DNA from: Myxococcales bacterium
GTDB taxonomy: Bacteria > Myxococcota > B64-G9
Length of the DNA stretch: 38,962 nucleotides
Direction of reading: 5' to 3'
NCBI GenBank assembly: GCA_012798435.1
Contig: JAAZNF010000053.1
Span: 1 to 38,962 of the forward strand
Of the stretch, positions 1 through 7,768 are shown piece after piece. Both the position numbers and the translations under genes were made by a program. Each line of letters begins with the position of its first letter. The first letter of the stretch is position 1. The notes under the pieces are model-generated. The model was given only the letters and a program-made list of their open reading frames with translations. It had not been told where the DNA came from and searched no databases.

Positions 1-212
1 CCGTCCACGGCCCCGCCGTCGGGCGCCGTCGGATTCTCATCGGCTGTCGAGATCACCGGGAGCGCCGGCTCTTCCGAGGGCGGCAGGGTCCGCCCCAGAA
101 AGAAGCCGCCCAGGCCGCCAACCGCCATTCCGAGCAAGAAGCCCATGGCCACGGCCAGCCGGCCGCGACGCGGCGGATCGGAGAGATCCCGGATGGGGTT
201 GAGGACGCCCAA
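1..212 (-). CDS. Partial membrane-anchored protein, function unknown
   Basis: Only the N-terminal part is in the window; the gene runs off the left edge. In the frame read from a TTG at 212 the protein has a short basic N-terminus (PPRRGR), one hydrophobic, glycine-rich membrane segment (roughly residues 18-40) and then a Pro/Glu/Asp-rich stretch, so it is probably a single-pass protein with its bulk outside the cytoplasm. It begins about 10 bases after the stop of the GAF-GGDEF gene on the same strand, so the two are probably co-transcribed. The TTG start has no clear ribosome binding site, and an internal ATG just before the membrane segment is an alternative. I do not recognise the family. 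Confidence 0.55.
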   Translation of the reverse strand, partial: MGVLNPIRDLSDPPRRGRLAVAMGFLLGMAVGGLGGFFLGRTLPPSEEPALPVISTADENPTAPDGGAVD

Positions 213-222
213 GGTTCCGAGC

Positions 223-1413
223 TCACGAGGCAGAGCAGACGCGGTTGCGGCCTTCCTGCTTGGCGCGGTAGAGGGCGCGATCGGCCAGGCGGAACAACTC
301 GGTGCCGTCCATGGTCTCGGCCTTGCCGAAGGCCACGCCCACGCTCACGGTGACCGCGCCCACGGGCTGGTCGCCCAGCGGTCTCTCGGCGATTTCCTGG
401 CGCAGTTTCTCCGCCACGCGCGATGATTCCTCTGCGGTGGCCCCGCCGGTGAGTAGCACCACGAACTCGTCGCCCCCGTAGCGGGCCACCAGATCCTCGT
501 TGCGTACCCTGCCGCGCAGGATGCCGGCCAGGTCCTTGAGCACTCGGTCGCCCGCCTCGTGACCGGCCGAGTCGTTGATGTTCTTGAAACGGTCGATGTC
601 GAAGAGCAGCAGCGACAGCGGCCGCCCGTTGCGCTGGGCGCGAGAGATCTCCTGCTGCAGGCGAAGCTCGTAGTGGCGGCGGTTGCACACCCCGGACAGC
701 CCGTCCACTGCCGCCATCTCCTTGAGCCGCTGGTGGGCGCGGGCCCGGTCGATGGCGATGGCGGCCAGGTTGGCCAGGGTGGTCATGCCGTCCATGTCTT
801 CCGGCCGGACGTCCCGCCCGTTGAAGGTGTTGTCGGCCAGAATGACGCCGATCACCGTGTCCTTTTGCACCAGCGGTACTACGGCCATCTTGCGGAACAC
901 CATGAGCGATCCGCCGCCGGGGAGCGGCGGCTCGAACTGCGCCTCCACGCGATTGAAGAAGAAGGCCTGCCGGGTGGCCGCCGCGCGCGCCACCAGCGCC
1001 TGGAGCGGCACGCCGCTGTCTCCCTCGCGGATCGGCACCGAGGCTGCCGAGAGGGGCACCGAGAAGCCCGCCAGGCACTGGGTGAGGGCGCGGGCGCGCG
1101 GATCCTTCGCGGAGGCCTCGTAGGCGGCGAGCAGCCGGTCCAGGTCGAGGTGCATCTGCTCCATGCTCTCCCAGATGTGGTGGGCCTCCTCGGCGGTGGT
1201 CGGGCCGACGGCGGTGTAGGCCTTGAGCTCCTGGCCCGAGTCCTCTGATAAAAAGAGGAAGGCGCGGTTGAATCCCAACCCTTCGCCGTGGGTGATCCCC
1301 GACAGGATGATGTACAGGATCTGGTCGAGTTCCAGCGTTCCCAGCATGGCCGAGGTGACGGTGAGCTGGAAGCGGAGCTTGCCAAGCAGGATCTGGTCTT
1401 TCGTGACGGTCAT
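223..1413 (-). CDS. GAF-GGDEF diguanylate cyclase
   Basis: A 396-residue cytoplasmic protein predicted to make cyclic di-GMP from two GTP. Residues about 25-220 form a GAF-like sensor domain (VVPLVQKDTVIGV is typical of its core). Residues about 235-396 are a GGDEF domain with an intact GGDEF signature at 313-317, the FDIDRFKNIND metal/GTP segment near 271-281, and an RNED inhibitory I-site at 304-307, five residues before GGDEF, which predicts product feedback inhibition. The reading frame stays open upstream to 1584, but the ATG at 1413 is chosen because AGGGGG lies 7 bases before it and the protein then starts close to the GAF domain. No transmembrane segment or signal peptide is seen. A -35/-10 pair lies at 1447-1475. 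The ligand of the GAF domain cannot be told. Confidence 0.93.
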   Translation of the reverse strand: MTVTKDQILLGKLRFQLTVTSAMLGTLELDQILYIILSGITHGEGLGFNRAFLFLSEDSGQELKAYTAVGPTTAEEAHHIWESMEQMHLDLDRLLAAYEASAKDPRARALTQCLAGFSVPLSAASVPIREGDSGVPLQALVARAAATRQAFFFNRVEAQFEPPLPGGGSLMVFRKMAVVPLVQKDTVIGVILADNTFNGRDVRPEDMDGMTTLANLAAIAIDRARAHQRLKEMAAVDGLSGVCNRRHYELRLQQEISRAQRNGRPLSLLLFDIDRFKNINDSAGHEAGDRVLKDLAGILRGRVRNEDLVARYGGDEFVVLLTGGATAEESSRVAEKLRQEIAERPLGDQPVGAVTVSVGVAFGKAETMDGTELFRLADRALYRAKQEGRNRVCSAS

Positions 1414-1446
1414 GTGCAGACCCCCTGTCGGGTGGAGTCCCGCCAG

Positions 1447-1475
1447 AGAATAACCGCGCCAGGGAGCCTTGTAAA
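1447..1475 (-). promoter_or_regulatory. Candidate sigma70-like promoter of the GAF-GGDEF gene
   Basis: On the minus strand, TTTACA (1470-1475) and TATTCT (1447-1452) are separated by 17 bases, about 35 bases upstream of the chosen ATG. Matches are 5/6 and 4/6 to the consensus. The rest of the 1414-1775 gap holds this promoter, the promoter of the divergent lipoprotein gene, and no convincing gene. Confidence 0.5.
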
Positions 1476-1716
1476 GATTCTTCGGATGGCTCTTTGAATC
1501 CAATACGGACCCGGCCATTCCGCCAGTTGGGGGCATGACAAGCGACGTTGTCGGCTGTGGTTTTTGCTGTGCGCCGGGTGCCAAATGTAGCCTGTTGAAA
1601 TCAAGAGACTTTTTTGGGGGACAGGCCCCGCCTTGCGAGGTGACAAGTTTTCTTTTCGCTCGCGGCCTGCGATCTGGGCCCGCGCAGCCGAGGATAACCC
1701 TTGAGAATTTTAGTTG

Positions 1717-1745
1717 TTGTGAGGGCTTGGCCTGGCTGGTATCAT
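1717..1745 (+). promoter_or_regulatory. Candidate sigma70-like promoter of the cysteine-rich lipoprotein gene
   Basis: TTGTGA (1717-1722), a 17-base spacer and TATCAT (1740-1745) lie about 30 bases before the ATG at 1776. The surrounding sequence is locally AT-rich, as expected for a promoter in a high-GC genome. Confidence 0.55.
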
Positions 1746-1775
1746 TTGTGCAACGACGCCGGTCGGAGGAGACGA

Positions 1776-3557
1776 ATGCTCCGACGATTTCTTCTTGTCC
1801 TTGCCGTGTTCGCGGTTCTCGGGTGCTCGGAAGGCTTTCAGTCGTTCGAGCCGCCTTTCCTGGCGGGGGCGGGCGGGCTCGCGGGCGTGGTCGAGATCGT
1901 GCCCCCCGCGCTCGTCATGGGCGAATCTCGCCCGGCCTCGATGCCCGACAGCGCACGCTTTTCGGGCTTTCTGTTCGGGACCGGCGAACCTGCCACGGTT
2001 CAACTCGAGCTCAGCGCAGCCGACCACGAGGTGCGCTCGGAGATCGCGCTCTACGGCCCGCGGGACGCACGGGGGCTCTTCGGCGCCGCGCGGTTCTTCT
2101 CGGCCGGGGAGGGCAAGGCCGGGCTCTTCGACGTGTCTCTCGACGGCGCGGGAGAGTACCTGGTTCTTGCGCGGGTCGCGGGAGGCGCGGGCGTAGCCTT
2201 CGCGCTGTCGTACGATTGCAGCGCCGGTTGCGCCACGTCTTCCTGCCCGGTGCGGTTGTGTGGAAACTACTGCCCATCCGGCTTCGTGTTCGAGAACGGT
2301 TGCCCCACCTGCCAGTGCGCCGTGGGTTGCACAAGCGACGCCGGCTGTGCCCTGGGGTTCGTGTGCCGCGATGGGATGTGCCAGGCCGAGGACCCCTGTA
2401 GCTGCCCCGGCGAGCAATACGTGCCGGTGTGTGGCGCGGATGGCCGGACCTACGCCAACGCCTGCCGGCTGGCGTGCGCCGGGGTGGCGCTACAGTACAC
2501 GGGCCCCTGCCACAGCGAGTGCTCCGTCGACGCGGATTGCCCCGCCGGCATGGCCTGTCTGGCCGGGCTCTGCCGGGCAGCCTGCGCCTGCGAAGGCGAG
2601 CCCTACCAGCCGGTGTGCGGCACCGACCGGCGCACCTACGCCAACCTGTGCGAGCTGCGCTGCGCGGGCGCGGCCCTGGCCTTCGCCTGTCGCTGCGACG
2701 CCTACCTGCCGAGCGAGATCTGCGGCAACGGGCTCGACGACGACTGCGACGGGCTGGTCGACGAGGGGTGCGGCGCGTCCTGCGCCTCCGACGCCGACTG
2801 CGCGGCGAACGAGTTCTGCGCCGGTGGGACCTGCATCCCGGGCAGCGCCTGCGCCACGGACGCGGATTGCCCGGCGGGGCAGGTGTGTCAGGCGGGAACG
2901 TGCCGCTTGCCGTCGGGCTGCCAGGCGGAGGCCTGCGACGGGATCGACAACGACTGTGACGGCATGGTGGACGAGGGCTGCGCCGCCTGCCGCGCGGATT
3001 CGGACTGCGCGAGCGGCCAGAGCTGCTGCGCCGGGCGTTGCGTCGATGTACAGAACGACCGCGCCAACTGCGGCCGTTGCGGCAACGCCTGCGGCGCCGG
3101 CGAGGAATGCCAGTCGGGCCTGTGCCGGACGAGCTGCGAGGACCGCGACGGGGACGGCTACTGCGCAAGCGTCGATTGCGACGACGCCGACGCATCCATA
3201 AACCCCGGCGCGGCAGAGATCTGCGGCGACCGGCTCGACAACGATTGCGACGGGTTCGTCGACGAAGGGTGCGGGGTGTGTGTCTCCGACGCCGACTGTG
3301 CCGCAGGGCAGAGCTGCTGCGACGGCGTGTGCCTGGATCTTTCGAGCGATCCCGAGAACTGCGGCGGCTGCGGCATGAGCTGTGCAGCCGGCCAGGGCTG
3401 CGGCGGGGGATGGTGTACGGCGCGCTGCTCCAGCGACAACGACTGCGAAGCGGGGCAGGCCTGTCTGGACGGCCTGTGCCGCATCTATTGCCGCCTGGAC
3501 AGCGACTGCCTGTCGGGCCAGATGTGTCTGAACAACCTCTGCGTTCGCCAGCCATGA
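1776..3557 (+). CDS. Large cysteine-rich lipoprotein with Kazal-like and MopE-like motifs
   Basis: A 593-residue predicted surface lipoprotein. The lipobox VLGC gives a lipidated Cys17. Residues about 55-148 resemble a beta-sandwich PPC-like domain. The rest is cysteine-rich: eight modules of the form xDxDCxxGxxCxxGxC; two Kazal/follistatin-like segments (about 208-245 and 270-307, with PVCGADGRTYANAC and PVCGTDRRTYANLC); and three DxDCDGxVDEGC motifs (about 316-332, 387-402, 482-499) like those of the MopE metal-binding family. A DRDGDGYC segment at 456-463 resembles a calcium loop. The ATG at 1776 is chosen over upstream in-frame codons because GGAGGA precedes it and the signal peptide then begins correctly. 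It overlaps the next gene by an ATGA. The protein at 4377 is a paralogue. Adhesion, protease inhibition or metal binding are possible roles; none is shown. Confidence 0.92.
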   Translation: MLRRFLLVLAVFAVLGCSEGFQSFEPPFLAGAGGLAGVVEIVPPALVMGESRPASMPDSARFSGFLFGTGEPATVQLELSAADHEVRSEIALYGPRDARGLFGAARFFSAGEGKAGLFDVSLDGAGEYLVLARVAGGAGVAFALSYDCSAGCATSSCPVRLCGNYCPSGFVFENGCPTCQCAVGCTSDAGCALGFVCRDGMCQAEDPCSCPGEQYVPVCGADGRTYANACRLACAGVALQYTGPCHSECSVDADCPAGMACLAGLCRAACACEGEPYQPVCGTDRRTYANLCELRCAGAALAFACRCDAYLPSEICGNGLDDDCDGLVDEGCGASCASDADCAANEFCAGGTCIPGSACATDADCPAGQVCQAGTCRLPSGCQAEACDGIDNDCDGMVDEGCAACRADSDCASGQSCCAGRCVDVQNDRANCGRCGNACGAGEECQSGLCRTSCEDRDGDGYCASVDCDDADASINPGAAEICGDRLDNDCDGFVDEGCGVCVSDADCAAGQSCCDGVCLDLSSDPENCGGCGMSCAAGQGCGGGWCTARCSSDNDCEAGQACLDGLCRIYCRLDSDCLSGQMCLNNLCVRQP

Positions 3558-3967
3558 ACCGGAACACTGCACTGGTCGTCAGCACGCTCTTCTGGGGAAC
3601 GGTGGCCGCAGGCTGCAGCGGTGGGCTCTCCTCGCTGGAATCGCTGCGCCGCGAAGAGGTGCGGATGAGCCTCTCGCCCGACTTCGGCCAGCGCGGGAAG
3701 AGCGTCACGGTGACGGCCGATCTCGGCCCCGAGATCCAGTCCTCGTTGAAGGCGGGGCAAGCCTATGTCAGCCAGGTGAGCTTTGGGGAGGGGTGCCGGC
3801 TGCCGGACCGTTGGAGCCTGGATGCGGAGGGCAGGCTCGAGGTGGTGTTCTTCATCGACGCGCTGGCGCGGGAGGGCGAGCGCAAGGCCCTCATCCGCGT
3901 GACCGGGGAAAAGAAGACCTGGGAGGCCAAGGCCGCCTTCTTCGTGGTGGGAGGCGCCGGCGGATGA
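3554..3967 (+). CDS. Small lipoprotein, function unknown
   Basis: A 137-residue predicted lipoprotein: an N-terminal hydrophobic signal ends in a lipobox VAAGC (Cys21), followed by about 115 residues without further cysteines that look like a single beta-rich domain (alternating hydrophobics such as VTVTADLG, LEVVFFIDA, AKAAFFVVGG). The ATG overlaps the stop of the preceding cysteine-rich lipoprotein gene in an ATGA, so translation is probably coupled and the two products may act together. There is no separate ribosome binding site. I recognise no family; the fold could be Ig-like. Confidence 0.85.
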   Translation: MNRNTALVVSTLFWGTVAAGCSGGLSSLESLRREEVRMSLSPDFGQRGKSVTVTADLGPEIQSSLKAGQAYVSQVSFGEGCRLPDRWSLDAEGRLEVVFFIDALAREGERKALIRVTGEKKTWEAKAAFFVVGGAGG

Positions 3968-4376
3968 GAAGAGTGCTTCTTCGAGCGCCATCACTTCTTG
4001 CTGCTTATAGGTGCTGGCCATGTCAGGATTTTCTGCGGGGGGTCCGAATAGGTTGGTTCGTTCTTCCTTATTAAGGATGGTTTTCAGCCAGAGGCGACAA
4101 CAGAAGTTGTCACCTGTCGGGCGCGGTTGCACAGGGAGACCAGGTACAGATCGCCAGTCGTTTCAATCACTTGTTGAGTGCCTGCCGGCCCTGTAAACTC
4201 TGCTTGCTGGAAAAGAACTCGGGCCCGGGGTGGATATCATCGATGTGCACCAGGCCCACTTTCTAAAAACTCGATTATTGTCAGCTTGTTATCCGCAGGC
4301 CTGTCCCCGAGGACCTGCTGGCACGGCCGTTGCAAAAATCACCGGCCGTGACGGTCAACCATTCAAGGAGGATGCG
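3968..4376. other. 409-base intergenic region, less GC-rich than its neighbours, with inverted repeats
   Basis: No convincing gene is seen. The stretch is visibly richer in A/T than the flanking coding DNA. It contains GACAAC-AGAA-GTTGTC (4096-4111), a lone -10-like TATCAT (4235-4240) without a good -35, and an inverted repeat CACGGCCG (4322-4329) / CGGCCGTG (4343-4350) around an AT-rich centre, ending 26 bases before the ATG at 4377. Short open frames here have no start signals or recognisable products. It may be a regulatory leader or a decayed insertion. Confidence 0.4.
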
Positions 4377-5906
4377 ATGATGAAGCGGTGCCTTTCGGGT
4401 GTTCTGTGTTGTCTGTTCCTCGCCGCCTGCGGAAGCTCGGGGACCTCCGGCTACACGCCGCCGGACCTGGGAAAGAACGATGGCGCGCTCTCCATCTCGG
4501 ACCAGCCGCTCGCCTCGGGAGAATCCTACAGCGGGCGGTTCCCCGGCGAGGGCCGCTACCTGGGCTTCATCTTCCAAGGAGTCGCCGGGGCCGCTTACGA
4601 CATCGTGCTCACCCGCATCTCGGGCACGGACGTGCCGGCCGAGGTGGTGTATGCCTTCGAGGGCCAGACCTTTGGCGAGGCGCTGGCCTGGACCAGCGCG
4701 GACGCCCGCGAGCTCTCCATCACCGGCTGGAAGGCCCCCCGCACCGGGACCTACCTCATTCTGGTGGACGTGGCCTCCGGCCCACACACCGGGACCTTCC
4801 AACTCGCGCTCTCCTGCTCCGAGAACTGCGGCGACCCGCTCGCCTGCGCCGCCGACGCCGACTGCCCGGCCGGCATGGTGTGCTACGAGGGGCTGTGTTT
4901 CGACGGCAACGTGGAGTGCAACGCCGACTCCGACTGCCTGCCCGACGAGGTGTGCCTGCGCGGCTTCTGCGTCCAGTCCTGCCAGCCCATGGTGGAGGTG
5001 TGCGACGGTTGGGACAACGACTGCGACGGCCTCATCGACGAGGACTGCACCTCGGAGCCCTGCACCTCGGACGCCGATTGCGCGCGCGGCGAAGCGTGCA
5101 TCAACGGTCAGTGCCAGCCGGTGTGTGATTGCGCCATGAACGCCGACTGCCCGGCCGGCATGATCTGCCAGGCCTGCCAGTGCGTGCCCGGCGACTGCCC
5201 CGACGCCGACGGCGATGGCTACTTTTCCTGCCGCGGCGACTGCGACGATCGCAACCCGGCCGTGAATCCGGCGATGGCCGAGGTGTGTGGCGACGGCCTC
5301 GACAACGACTGTGACGGGATCGTGGACGACGGCTGCGGCGGCCTGCCGTGCGCCTCGGACGCCGACTGCCCCGCCGGCGAGATGTGCTGGGACGGCGTGT
5401 GCGTGCCCGGCCGCTGCGCCTCCGACCGCGACTGCGGCGCGGGTCTTTCCTGCTGCGCCGGACTGTGCGCGGACGTGCTCTTCGACCCGCGCAACTGCGG
5501 GGCCTGCGGCATGAGCTGCGCCGCCGGCGAGCGCTGCCTGCGGGGCGTGTGCACTGGTGGCGATCCCTGCCAGGGCGTCAACTGCCCGGCGGGCCAGGTG
5601 TGCCAGAACGGCGTGTGCGTACAGGAGTGCCACTGCAGCGCCGACACCGACTGCGCTGCGGGCCAGGTGTGCGTGGACTGCCAGTGCCAGGCGGCCTGCG
5701 AGGATCGCGACGGGGACGGATTCTGCGCCGGCGAGGACTGCGACGACGCGGACGCCGCGGTGAACCCCCGCGCCGCCGAAACCTGCGGGGACTCCCTCGA
5801 CAACGACTGCGACGGCCTGGTGGACGAGGACTGCGGCACGCCATGCCGCGCGGACTCGGATTGCCCCGCCGGATTGCGCTGCATGAACGGGGTGTGCGTC
5901 CGCTGA
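4377..5906 (+). CDS. Large cysteine-rich lipoprotein with MopE-like motifs
   Basis: A 509-residue predicted surface lipoprotein, paralogous to the product at 1776. The lipobox LAAC gives a lipidated Cys18. Residues about 45-145 look like a PPC-type beta-sandwich (ESYSGRFPGEGRYLGFIFQG through YLILVDVASG). After it come eight or nine xDxDCxxGxxCxxGxC modules and three DNDCDGxxDxxC motifs, two of them preceded by DGDGxxxCxxDCDD segments that resemble calcium-binding loops. Unlike the paralogue, no Kazal-like segment is present. The ATG at 4377 has AAGGAG six bases upstream; an adjacent ATG at 4380 is equivalent. A strong terminator follows at 5926-5958. Metal binding or surface adhesion is an inference from the motifs. 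Confidence 0.92.
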   Translation: MMKRCLSGVLCCLFLAACGSSGTSGYTPPDLGKNDGALSISDQPLASGESYSGRFPGEGRYLGFIFQGVAGAAYDIVLTRISGTDVPAEVVYAFEGQTFGEALAWTSADARELSITGWKAPRTGTYLILVDVASGPHTGTFQLALSCSENCGDPLACAADADCPAGMVCYEGLCFDGNVECNADSDCLPDEVCLRGFCVQSCQPMVEVCDGWDNDCDGLIDEDCTSEPCTSDADCARGEACINGQCQPVCDCAMNADCPAGMICQACQCVPGDCPDADGDGYFSCRGDCDDRNPAVNPAMAEVCGDGLDNDCDGIVDDGCGGLPCASDADCPAGEMCWDGVCVPGRCASDRDCGAGLSCCAGLCADVLFDPRNCGACGMSCAAGERCLRGVCTGGDPCQGVNCPAGQVCQNGVCVQECHCSADTDCAAGQVCVDCQCQAACEDRDGDGFCAGEDCDDADAAVNPRAAETCGDSLDNDCDGLVDEDCGTPCRADSDCPAGLRCMNGVCVR

Positions 5907-5925
5907 GCGGGCCGGCCCCGGGATG

Positions 5926-5958
5926 AAAGGAACGGCCGCTAGCCGTTCCTTTTTTTTT
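5926..5958 (+). terminator. Intrinsic terminator after the cysteine-rich lipoprotein gene
   Basis: AAAGGAACGGC (5926-5936) pairs perfectly with GCCGTTCCTTT (5942-5952) around a 5-base loop and runs into a T tract to 5958. It separates the lipoprotein genes from the kinase gene that follows. Confidence 0.93.
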
Positions 5959-5964
5959 GCGCGG

Positions 5965-5992
5965 TTGTTTTTTCGGACCCCTCTGCTAGCAT
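5965..5992 (+). promoter_or_regulatory. Candidate promoter of the Ser/Thr kinase gene, probably leaderless
   Basis: TTGTTT (5965-5970), a 16-base spacer and TAGCAT (5987-5992) are followed after 7 bases by the GTG start at 6000. Transcription would begin at or next to the start codon, and no Shine-Dalgarno sequence is present, so the mRNA is predicted to be leaderless. Confidence 0.6.
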
Positions 5993-5999
5993 CGGCGCC

Positions 6000-7715
6000 G
6001 TGGACGATCTCGGCTCGGAACTCGGGCGCTACCGGCTGCTCGAACGCCTCGGCGGGGGCGGCATGGGCGAGGTGTTCCTGGCCGAGCTTCGCGGCGAGGA
6101 GGGGTTCACCCGGCGCCTGGCGCTGAAACGCATGCGGCCGGAGCTGTCCAGGGACGCGCGCTTTCGGGAGATGTTCGCCAGCGAGGCCCGCCTGGCGGCG
6201 CAGCTCCACCATCCCAACATCATCCAGGTGTTCGACTTCGGCCGCCTCGGCAGCGAGTGCTTCCTGGCCATGGAGTACGTCCAGGGCCTGGACCTCGCGC
6301 GCCTGCTGGACCGGGCCCGCTCGCTGGCGCGGACGGTGCCGCGGCCGCTCGCCCTGGCGGTGGCCGCCGGTTGCCTGCGCGGTCTGGAGTACGCCCACCG
6401 GCTCGAGCCGCCGCTGGTCCACGGCGACATCTGTCCCGCGAACCTCCTCTTGGGAATCTCTGGCGAGGTGAAGATCCTGGACTTCGGCCTGGCGCGCCTG
6501 GCGCACCCCGGCGGCGCAGAAAACGAGGTGCGCGGGCACCCGGGGTACATGGCGCCGGAGGTCGCCTTCGGCGAGCCTGCCGGCCCGGCGGCGGACCTCT
6601 TCGCCGTCGGCGCCGTGTTGTACGAGCTGCTGGCCGGGGTCGGCCCGCTCGAGCCCACGGACCCTTCGGAGTTCTTGCTCGAGAGCGCCCGGCGCTGCCG
6701 CATCCCGCCGTTGCAGGCGCTGCGGCCCGAGATCCCCGCCGCGGCAGCCGACGTCGTCCAGCGCGCGCTGGCGGCCGACCCTGCCCGACGGTTTTCATCC
6801 GCCCAGGAGATGGAGGACGCGCTGGTGCGCCTTGCGGCCGCCGAGCGGGCCGAGATGGGGCCGCGGGTGGTGGCGGACTTCTGCCAGGCGCTCATGGCTC
6901 AGCCGCCGGGACCCTCGGTCAGCGGGGTATCGCCGACGCTGGTGGCCAAGACGCCGCCGGTGAGATCGGCGCGCCGGCAACGGCTTGCGTGGGGTGGAAC
7001 GATCCTCGGCCTGGTGGCTCTTTCGGCCGCGGCCTGGTGGGCCTGGCCGGACTCGTCCGTGCCGCCGCCGGCGACCGAGAGTCCCTTGCCGACGGTGGAT
7101 GCCGGGACGGCGCCGGACGCGGCGAGCGCTGCCGTCGGTTCGGACGTGCCAGCTTTCGGAGGAGCGGGATCGCTCGAGGAGGCGGCCGTCGATGACGGCG
7201 GGGTCGCTTCGGCTAAGACCCGGGATGCCGGGCCGCGATCGCCCGGGCGCAAGGGGAGTTCGCTCGCACCAGACGAGCCGGGCCCTGGCGGAGATCCGGC
7301 GCCGCCAGACGCGTCTCGCGCTAGCCGGGACGAGGACGCGGATGGCGGTGCGGGGGTCGGGACCGAGGGCGCGGTTGTGCGCGGGTTATCGGTCCGGGCC
7401 GACCGGGAGGTTCGCTGTGCCCTGGACGACGGCCCGGCCGCGCCCTGTCCCTTGACCGCCGGGGCGGAGCTCGCCGGCGCCCACCTGCTGTCGGTCGAGG
7501 ACGACGAGGGGCTGCGCATCCGGGTGCGCCTGGAGAACGAGGGTGGCGGCTACCTGCTGGCCCTGCAGTCGGAGCCGTTCGCCATCCTGTCGCTGGACGG
7601 CGAGCCGCGGGGCCTCACTCCGCTCGCCAACGTGCGCCTCGGCCGCGGCGCCCACGCGGTCACCTTCGCCGCCGAAGGGCGGCGCTCGCTCACGCTCTAC
7701 CTGTTTCTGCCGTAG
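6000..7715 (+). CDS. Membrane Ser/Thr protein kinase with C-terminal PEGA-like segment
   Basis: A 571-residue eukaryote-like protein kinase. Residues about 11-280 form the kinase domain: glycine loop GGGGMGEVF (18-26), ATP lysine in ALKRM (Lys43), catalytic loop HGDICPAN (Asp143, Asn148), DFG at 161-163 and APE at 185-187. The usual HRD arginine is Gly142, so it is a non-RD kinase, unlikely to depend on activation-loop phosphorylation in the standard way. A membrane segment lies at about 330-349, followed by a Pro/Ala/Asp-rich linker and a C-terminal domain whose end (AILSLDGEPRGLTPL) resembles a PEGA repeat, placed outside the cytoplasm. The GTG start at 6000 fits both the kinase boundary and the promoter at 5965-5992. 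Substrates are unknown. Confidence 0.93.
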   Translation: MDDLGSELGRYRLLERLGGGGMGEVFLAELRGEEGFTRRLALKRMRPELSRDARFREMFASEARLAAQLHHPNIIQVFDFGRLGSECFLAMEYVQGLDLARLLDRARSLARTVPRPLALAVAAGCLRGLEYAHRLEPPLVHGDICPANLLLGISGEVKILDFGLARLAHPGGAENEVRGHPGYMAPEVAFGEPAGPAADLFAVGAVLYELLAGVGPLEPTDPSEFLLESARRCRIPPLQALRPEIPAAAADVVQRALAADPARRFSSAQEMEDALVRLAAAERAEMGPRVVADFCQALMAQPPGPSVSGVSPTLVAKTPPVRSARRQRLAWGGTILGLVALSAAAWWAWPDSSVPPPATESPLPTVDAGTAPDAASAAVGSDVPAFGGAGSLEEAAVDDGGVASAKTRDAGPRSPGRKGSSLAPDEPGPGGDPAPPDASRASRDEDADGGAGVGTEGAVVRGLSVRADREVRCALDDGPAAPCPLTAGAELAGAHLLSVEDDEGLRIRVRLENEGGGYLLALQSEPFAILSLDGEPRGLTPLANVRLGRGAHAVTFAAEGRRSLTLYLFLP

Positions 7716-7768
7716 CGTCTGGTGCTGCCGGGCGCCCAAGCCCCATTCCCAGATCTTCCTGGAACACC

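Noticed and set aside
2011-3708. Long minus-strand open frame antisense to the Cys-rich lipoprotein at 1776
   Set aside because: Arg/Ser/Pro-rich mirror of cysteine codons (TGC) in the real gene; no start signals or family.
4011-4196. Short open frame in the AT-richer gap
   Set aside because: No ribosome binding site, atypical composition and no recognisable product; could not be supported as a gene.
4377-5906. Apparent short tandem DNA repeats in the Cys-rich lipoprotein gene, considered as a CRISPR-like or VNTR array
   Set aside because: The periodicity follows the protein module in frame, spacing varies and unit sequences differ; it is coding repetition.
4281-6539. 752-codon minus-strand open frame antisense to the second Cys-rich lipoprotein and kinase N-terminus
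   Set aside because: It crosses a strong terminator and two genes on the other strand, and has the Ala/Val/His-rich bias of antisense frames.
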